A stretch of 15,579 bases of DNA, taken from assembly GCA_013002425.1 (NCBI GenBank), contig JABDJQ010000016.1, positions 1-15,579 of the forward strand. Direction: 5' to 3'. The notes beneath the pieces were generated by a model. That model saw only the letters and a list, made by a program, of their open reading frames with translations. It was not told the DNA's origin and did no database searches. This stretch comes from Gemmatimonadota bacterium (lineage in GTDB: Bacteria > Orphanbacterota > Orphanbacteria > Orphanbacterales > Orphanbacteraceae). Positions 7,050 to 13,400 of this stretch are shown one piece after another (within the stretch, counting starts at the first letter, position 1; each line of letters begins with the position of its first letter). A program made the position numbers and the translations under genes.

Positions 7050-7354
7050 GAGGAACTCATCTCGTTTGGATGGACTTCGACCGGCCTCAGCCCGGAGCCT
7101 ACGTCTTTTGCCGCACGGAATGCAAGATCGTCAGTGGGTGAAGAAGCCACAATCGGCGGAGCCGGATCGAAACGCGAGCGCCCGACGTTTTGAATCCGAC
7201 TCGACCGGCTGCCCCCGTGCGTGCTGTTACTCCCCCACTATCCGCCATACCTCACAATACGGCGAATGGCAGCAGACTCCGCCGGCAGTATTGTCGGCGG
7301 AGTTTTTTTCGGGTGAGCAGCCGGCCTGCACGGTTGCATCGACGAGCTTCGATA
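7050..7354. other. 305-bp intergenic region with no supportable gene
   Basis: This gap separates the stop of the polytopic membrane protein (7355) from the GTG of the two-TM channel (7049). It should hold the promoter and leader of the channel gene, but I see no good sigma-70 pair on the minus strand. It contains a plus-strand intrinsic terminator (7276-7309). It also has an imperfect inverted repeat, GCCGGATCGA at 7161-7170 against TCGACCGGC at 7201-7209 (one bulged base), and a second copy of the terminator-stem word TCGGCGGAG at 7153-7161. Short open frames on both strands lack convincing ribosome sites. I could not match the sequence to a tRNA, tmRNA, SRP RNA or a known riboswitch. Confidence 0.6.
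7276..7309 (+). terminator. Rho-independent terminator read on the plus strand
   Basis: A 12-bp stem, ACTCCGCCGGCA (7276-7287) with TGTCGGCGGAGT (7292-7303), has one G-T wobble and a 4-nt GTAT loop. Seven T residues follow directly (7303-7309, the first one also closing the stem). The T tract lies on the plus strand; on the minus strand the hairpin is followed by CTGCTGCC, not by Ts. It therefore does not look like a terminator for the flanking minus-strand genes. Confidence 0.8.
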
Positions 7355-8818
7355 TCAATAACGAGTGGTTCGAATCGAACGCAGCCCGAAGTATTCGGCG
7401 CATTCGACGTTACGCCAGTTGCCCGCATCCGGCGTGATATCGCGCACGAATACCGTGCGGGGAATCGCCCAGAAGGTCAGTGGCGGCACGACCAGATCGA
7501 GTTCATCCGAAGCTGCGGCCGCCCGGATCATTTCGTATCGAGCCTCGTGTTCGCGGTCGTACACGGGCGCTTTGCTCGCCCAGTCGCGCGCCGCTTCTTC
7601 GAAGTTTCCGATCGAGAACAGACTCACGATCAGAACGATGCGCGCCGGAACACCGACCGACGCGGGAAGAACGAGAGCCGAAGCGCGATTCCAGAACAGG
7701 GCGGCGACCAGGTAGACGCCGCCGAACCACCCCATCAGATACAGATGATAGGCCGTGTTGACGAGCCGGGGGGGCAGATAGTCGCCCGCGAATACCGGAA
7801 GAAAGAACGCAGAGAACACGAGCCCCATCCAGATCACCCCATAGATTACGAGAGTCGCCGCCCGGAATCGGGCGCCGGCGAAGGGACCGCGCGCGGCCGC
7901 CGCGACGATCACAGGGAGCAGAAGAACCGTGAGGGCGAGAAGCCCCGAGTCGACCGACCAGGAAGCGACATGGGTCGCCAGCTCGACGATCCCCCGCGGC
8001 AGGGACTCGTGGAGATACGCGATCCCCGTTTCCACCTGCCCGGCCTCATCGTAGTGCGCGCTTCGTTTCGCGTTCCCGGGCGAGAAGAACGACAGAGCCG
8101 CGCCGGCGATCCCGAACACGGCGAGCAGCCGCCAGAGAAGCGCGGACGGGTGGCGCAATAGAGCGGTCGCGACGACACCCGCGATCGCCACGCCCGGAAC
8201 CGCAAGCGCAACGGGTTCGTTGCAGCCGGTGACGGCGAATCCGAGAGCGGCGCAGATCGCCACACGGCCGAGACGGCCGGCCGCGCCCGCTTCGGCGAAC
8301 CCCCTCGCCGAAAGTACGGCGGCGGCGGCATATAAATGAAGGAGCCAGCACCCCCAGACGACCATCGCCTGACTGTTCCACCAGTAGAATTCTTCGGCAG
8401 GCGACGGAACGCGGGAAACGAACAGGGCGAAGAGGAGCATGCTGCCGAACAACGCCCCGCCTGCGCCTCCGAATACCGCGCCTGCGAGCCCGGACGCCGC
8501 GCGGAGCATGCGTACGATCAGGAAGAGCGACACGAAAGCGATCGCGAGCGACACGATTCCACCGATGCCGTACGCGGAAACGATGTCGGTTCCCATTGCG
8601 GCGAGCAGGTGCGGAGCCGCGGCCGCGCAGGCCGAACCGAAATAGCGACCGCTCCATTCGTTCCAGTGCCACGACAGGAAGTCCACGTAGCCGCGCTCGA
8701 ACGTGTCGTTCGCGTACCAGAAATCATCAGCCTGCGGATGCGTGTCGAATGACAGAAGAACGAACGGCAGGATGACCGCAATCGGAACGATCTTCATAAC
8801 GGCTTCGAGAAGTCTCAT
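7355..8818 (-). CDS. Polytopic membrane protein, DUF6056/GT-C glycosyltransferase-like
   Basis: 487 residues with roughly ten hydrophobic segments (about 7-24, 78-103, 117-134, 150-171, 185-222, 230-246, 291-309, 320-344, 357-377 and 389-404). After the first segment comes HPQADDFWYAN (27-37), then WHWNEWSGRYFGS (50-62). An acidic pair in the first external loop is a typical position for the catalytic or metal motif of GT-C membrane glycosyltransferases. EFYWWNSQAMV (143-153) and SPGNAKR (246-252) recall motifs of the DUF6056 family. Such proteins are thought to use lipid-linked sugars, but no activity can be shown here. The ATG overlaps the stop of the upstream SGNH gene in ATGA, so the two are translationally coupled and probably act together at the cell envelope. 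The C-terminal tail (about 405-487) looks soluble. Confidence 0.88.
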   Translation of the reverse strand: MRLLEAVMKIVPIAVILPFVLLSFDTHPQADDFWYANDTFERGYVDFLSWHWNEWSGRYFGSACAAAAPHLLAAMGTDIVSAYGIGGIVSLAIAFVSLFLIVRMLRAASGLAGAVFGGAGGALFGSMLLFALFVSRVPSPAEEFYWWNSQAMVVWGCWLLHLYAAAAVLSARGFAEAGAAGRLGRVAICAALGFAVTGCNEPVALAVPGVAIAGVVATALLRHPSALLWRLLAVFGIAGAALSFFSPGNAKRSAHYDEAGQVETGIAYLHESLPRGIVELATHVASWSVDSGLLALTVLLLPVIVAAAARGPFAGARFRAATLVIYGVIWMGLVFSAFFLPVFAGDYLPPRLVNTAYHLYLMGWFGGVYLVAALFWNRASALVLPASVGVPARIVLIVSLFSIGNFEEAARDWASKAPVYDREHEARYEMIRAAAASDELDLVVPPLTFWAIPRTVFVRDITPDAGNWRNVECAEYFGLRSIRTTRY

Positions 8819-10092
8819 CGCGCGTATTCCACCATGATCGTTTCCAGCAGGTACCGAGCGGTCTCGCGCGCCGCGAGGTCCTGCCCTTTATCGCTCCAAT
8901 GGTCGTTTTCCGTCGTGAAGAACAGCGACTCGGGATCGTTCTCCGTGAAGACGGGAAAGAGGTTGATCCTGCGAATGCCAAGTCGATCGCAGATTGCATC
9001 AATCGTTGATGTCAAAAGGTCCTGCCGGTAGTTTTCGTATTCGCCGAAGTCTTCGTAGTTCGGGCGCAGATGCGTGCTCATGTCTCGGGAGGACGGCTGG
9101 ATCAGTACTACGAACTCGACCCCGCTGCTCGAGGCGACGGCGGCAGCCTTCTCCAGAATCGCCTCCATCAGGGCGATTTTTGCCAGGGCGGACTCACTTG
9201 TCGGGTGGAGAGCCAGGTCGATGTCGTAGTGATCGGCGAAATGCGAAAACCGTTTCCGCTGCCTCCGGGTGTAGACCTCGAACTCGCTTGCGCTCAAGGC
9301 CATGCGCGTCTCGATGTTTTCCGCGACGTCGACGGCCGATCCGTTCTGAAAGGACAGGCCGTCCGGCGACGGGTTCGTCTCGATTGTTCCGATCCCCAGT
9401 CGGTTCAGGATTTTCCTCGCGGCTCTGGTGATCAGAAGCCGGGACGGGGGGCCCTGAAGGGAGGGGTCGACGGCAGGTTTGAATCCGGTTTCGGCCGGCG
9501 CGCCGTTCGGGCCGATCTCGAAGAGCCGGTTGCGAACGATGTCGCCGAAATCGTTGTCGGCAAACACGTGAAAGATGACGACCGCGGGCCTGAAGCGGTC
9601 GACCTGCGCCATGAACTTCTTGAGACTCTGATCCGGGCCGAAGCCGATCACGCCCGCGTTGACGACTTCGACGGCGGTTCCCTGATCGCGGTTCAGATAT
9701 CGCTCGAGCCTGCCCGCGAAAGAACGGGCAACGGGGGAGAATCTCGCCTGAATGTTCGAGTCGCCGTACACCATGACACGGGTTTCCGGCCGAGACTGCA
9801 ATTCGCTTCCGCGGAAACCGTCTCGATTGGAATTCCAATGCACTCTGCGAACCCCGTCGGCGCCCGCCTGCGCAAATGTCTTGCTGATGCCGGGTTTCAG
9901 GTCGACCAGATATTCAGGATTGTATTCGTAAGCAAGATCCTGCACGTGGAGGCGCCGCGTCGCGATCTCCAGCACCTTCTCGGGGTAGAGAATGCGCAGC
10001 GCCGATTCGGTCAGGAAGAAAACCAGAAAGGCGACCGCGACACTGGTGACGCCGTCTGCAATCATCTTCCGATACCGGCCGTTTCCGGACAC
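8815..10092 (-). CDS. Membrane-anchored SGNH/GDSL-hydrolase-like protein
   Basis: 425 residues from a GTG at 10092, picked because AGGGGAG lies 5 nt upstream. Alternatives are a TTG at 10152 (20 more residues, poor start) and an ATG at 10065. One TM segment, about 11-36 (IADGVTSVAVAFLVFFLTES), probably anchors an exported domain. SGNH-type blocks are visible: VYGDSN (108-113, candidate nucleophile Ser112), VNAGVIGFGPDQ (block II), FHVFADNDFGD (block III region), and NDHWSDKG near 396-403 with a candidate catalytic His398. Proteins of this style (AlgX/AlgJ-like or DUF-type SGNH) add or remove acyl groups on surface polysaccharides. It sits 78 bp after the giant surface-protein gene and overlaps the polytopic membrane protein by 4 bp, which fits envelope-glycan modification. 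Substrate unknown. Confidence 0.87.
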   Translation of the reverse strand: MSGNGRYRKMIADGVTSVAVAFLVFFLTESALRILYPEKVLEIATRRLHVQDLAYEYNPEYLVDLKPGISKTFAQAGADGVRRVHWNSNRDGFRGSELQSRPETRVMVYGDSNIQARFSPVARSFAGRLERYLNRDQGTAVEVVNAGVIGFGPDQSLKKFMAQVDRFRPAVVIFHVFADNDFGDIVRNRLFEIGPNGAPAETGFKPAVDPSLQGPPSRLLITRAARKILNRLGIGTIETNPSPDGLSFQNGSAVDVAENIETRMALSASEFEVYTRRQRKRFSHFADHYDIDLALHPTSESALAKIALMEAILEKAAAVASSSGVEFVVLIQPSSRDMSTHLRPNYEDFGEYENYRQDLLTSTIDAICDRLGIRRINLFPVFTENDPESLFFTTENDHWSDKGQDLAARETARYLLETIMVEYAR

Positions 10093-10097
10093 GCGCA

Positions 10098-10104
10098 CTC
10101 CCCT
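10098..10104 (-). promoter_or_regulatory. Shine-Dalgarno deciding the GTG start of the SGNH protein
   Basis: AGGGGAG on the minus strand, 5 nt before the GTG at 10092. A TTGACA word further upstream (minus strand, 10147-10152) resembles a -35 box and contains the alternative TTG codon, but no matching -10 box is evident. Confidence 0.5.
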
Positions 10105-10170
10105 GGCTGAAGCGAATGCCCCAAGGTGCCCACGGCCGGAACGAAATGTCAAAGGATTTGGCGAACGGCG

Positions 10171-10458
10171 CTATTTCACCAGCGTCATTTTTCTGGTCTC
10201 GTAACGATCGCCGGTGCGCAATCGATAAAAGTATGTCCCGGACGGCAGAACATCGCCCCGGATATCGGTACCGTCCCACATCAGGAGATGCTCGCCCGGG
10301 GGCCGGCGGTCGTCGACGAGCGTCGCGACCCTGCGCCCCGTCAGGTCGTAGACTCGGATCGAAACGGCCTCTTCCCTGCCCAGAACGTATGTGATCTGCG
10401 TGGAAGCATTGAAGGGGTTCGGACAGTTCTGCCGCAGGACGAAGGACTCCGGCAGGCT
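10171..10458 (-). other. FlgD-Ig / type IX secretion-like C-terminal sorting domain
   Basis: The last 95 residues of the giant protein, from SLPESFVLRQNCPNPFN to KMTLVK. The order NPFN, then V-x-VYDLTGRRV, then GEH-x-x-x-WDG, then SGTYFYRL, then a basic end is the usual pattern of these tails. Whether a type IX system is present cannot be seen in this window. Confidence 0.85.
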
Positions 10459-13400
10459 GACTTCCGTAACGGTCATGGAGATCACTTTCGCTTCGCTCGA
10501 GACACTGTCGCTTGCGGTCACCGTGAGAAGGTACTCACCGGCCTGATCGTAGCCCGGATCGAATGTCAATCTTCCCCGGCCGTTGCCCGAGTCGACGAAA
10601 GTCGCATTCTCCGGCAGGTCTTCGACCGTGAGCCTGGGAACCGTACCCTCGTCGTCGAAAGCCGAGACCAGGACTTCCATGCGACCGCCCTCGGGTGCGC
10701 TCAGAGACTCTTCGGAGACGGACAACTGCGGCGCCCGATTCGTGCCGTCGACCGTGATCGCGACATCCATCGAATCAGCCAGCAGGCCGTCTGAAGCGAC
10801 GAGCGTGATTTCGTAGACGCCGGCCTGATCGTAATCCGGCGAAAATTCGAATTCTCCGCTGCCGTCTCCGAAGTCGACGAACGTCGCGTTTCGCGGCACG
10901 TTCGCCATCGAGAGAGCGGGCGCGGCGCCGTCCGGGTCTGTAGCGCTGACAGGCAGGCTGATCTGGCCCCCCTCGGAAACAACGAGCGCCGGCGTGATCA
11001 GTGACTCGTCGATCGCGGGCATCCGATTGGTTTCGACGACTTCGATCGTGACGGTCTGCGTATCCACCAGAAATCCGTCGCCGGCCATGATCGTCAGTTC
11101 GTAAATCCCCGCCTGATCGAAGCCCGGGCTGAACCGCAGTTCACCCGTTCCATTCAGGAAATCGGTAAAGACGGCGTTCGCCGGCACGCCTTCCGCCGAG
11201 AGGACCGGAACGATCCCGTCGGGGTCGTAAGCCTGGACCGGCAGTATCAGTTCCGAATTCTCCTGAAGTACGTGCGCGCTGACCGCCGCGAGCACCGGGG
11301 AACGATTGTGCTCCACGACTTCCACGCTCACGTCGACGGTATCAGACCGTGAACCGGAGAGAGCGATGAACCTGACGACATGACTTCCAGCCTGATCGTA
11401 ATCAGGTTCGAACTCGAATGTGAGAAGAGAGGTTGATGCGTAGCTGTAAGAGGCGTTCTCCGGCATGCCTTCGACCGAGAGCAGCGGACTCGTGCCATCC
11501 GGATCGGTCGCCCATACCTGGAAGGTCAGCCGCTTCCCTTCTTCGACCACCTGCGGACCCGGATCGTGAAGCAGGGGAGATCGATCGGCGTCGAGCACCG
11601 TGATCACGACCGTTTCCTGATCGGAAAGAGAACCGTCCGAAACGGAGAACGTGACGAGATGCGTTCCCGCCTGGCCGAAATCCGGATCGAACGTGAACGC
11701 GCCCGTACCGGAGCCCGAATCGACGAACGCGACGTTCTGAGGCGCGCTCAGAACCGTCAAGTGCAGAAAGTCCCCGTCCGGATCCGATGCGCTGACGACG
11801 ATCTCGAGACGGTTCCCTTCGAGAACGGATCCCGCACCGGCGACGACCATGGCCGGCGGCCGGTTCACGTCGACGACGATGATCTGGACGACTCCCGTGT
11901 CGGCGAGCTCTCCGTCGCCGGCAATGAACGTGACACCGTGCGATCCCGCCTGATCGAAGCCCGGACTGAAAGTCAGCGTCGCCGTGCCGTTGCCGTTGTC
12001 GACAACCCCGGCGCCGGCGGGAATCGCGACCGCGGTCACGGACGGCGTCGTCCCGTCCGGATCGATCGCCGCCACGCTGAACGACAACGTGGCACCCTCG
12101 CTGACCCAGAACGGGCCGGCGGCCGCGAGCACGGGCGCGCGGTTCTCAGTGTCTGTCGTGTCGGTGGTGTCTGTCGTATCTGTCGTGTCGGTCGTATCGG
12201 TGGTGTCGGTCGTGTCGACCGTATCGACAACGATCGCGACCGCCAGCGTATCCGCCAGCTGGCCGTCACTCGCGAGGAAGGTCGCAACGTGATCTCCCCA
12301 CTGCGACGCCTCCGGGGAGAACGTGCATACGCCGACGCCATTGCCGTAATCGATGAAGTAGGCGTTGGCGGGCAGATTCCCGGCGGTGATGGCGGGAAAT
12401 GCGCCGTCCGGATCGGACGCGCGCACGTTGAATACGAGCGTATTACCCGCCGTAACGAACTGAGAGTCGACAGGAGTGATGACGGGCGGCTGATTCGCGC
12501 CGCCGGCAGCGTTCACCGTAACGACCGCCAGCCCCGTGTCCGCGAGCGCGCCGTCACTGGCGACAAACCTGATCGTGTGCGCCCCCTCCTGCGTATCGTC
12601 GGGATTGAAAGTGCACACGCCCACGCCGTTGCCGTAATCGACGAAGCCGGCGTTCGCGGGGAGATCCTCGGCCGTGATCGCGGGGAACGCGCCGTCGGCG
12701 TCGGAAGCGCGCACGTTGAAAACGAGGGTCCCCCCTGCCGTTACGAACTGAGAGTCGACGGGTACGAGAACCGGCGGCTGATTGACGCCGCTGACATCGT
12801 TGACGGTAACGACCGCCAGCCCGGTGTCCGCCAGCGCGCCGTCACCGGCGATGAAGCGGATCGTGTACGCCCCCGCCTGCGTATCGTCCGGACTGAAGGT
12901 GCAGACGCCCACGCCGTTGCCGTAATCGATGAAGCCGGCATTCGAGGGCAGATCCTCGGCCGTGATCGCGGGAAACGCGCCGTCGGCATCGGAAGCACGC
13001 ACGTTGAAAGCCAGGGTCTGGCCCTCGTCGACATACTGCGAGTCGACGGCCACGAGGATCGGAGCCCGATTGACATTGTCGACCGTGATCGTGACGATCT
13101 CCGTATCCGTCTCCACGCCGTCCGACGCCTGGAATGTCACGAGGTGGGTTCCCGCCTGTGTGAAGTCCGGGTTGAAGTCGAACACGCCGCTCCCGTTTCC
13201 GAGATCGACGAACGTGGCGTTCATCGGCAGGTTCTGAGCCGAGAGAGCGGGTATCGTCGAGTCAGGATCGACGGCGGAAATTCCGAAATTCAGGTTCTGT
13301 CCCTCGTCCACCGACTGCGCGCCGATCGAGGACAGCACCGGCGCCATCCCCGAACCGCCCGACGAGAACCACGAGAGATTGTGCCCCGCATCCACCGAAT

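Noticed and set aside
5337..7193. Plus-strand open frame of 618 codons opposite the two-TM channel
   Set aside because: The minus strand has a clear channel with TM, filter and RCK motifs; the plus-strand product is charged low-complexity sequence typical of high-GC shadows.
7099..7248. 49-codon minus-strand open frame in the intergenic gap
   Set aside because: GAGG lies only one base before the ATG, too close for initiation; the peptide has no recognisable features.
7100..7300. tRNA or tRNA-Sec-like element in the intergenic gap
   Set aside because: Acceptor-like arms and a TTCAAAA word are present on the minus strand, but no anticodon stem, T arm or D arm of proper length can be formed.
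7050..7354. c-di-AMP (ydaO-type) riboswitch upstream of the potassium channel
   Set aside because: The position would make sense biologically, but I could not find the conserved core and pseudoknot segments with confidence.
10093..10170. Promoter for the SGNH gene
   Set aside because: A perfect TTGACA word occurs on the minus strand, but no acceptable -10 box lies 16-19 bases downstream.
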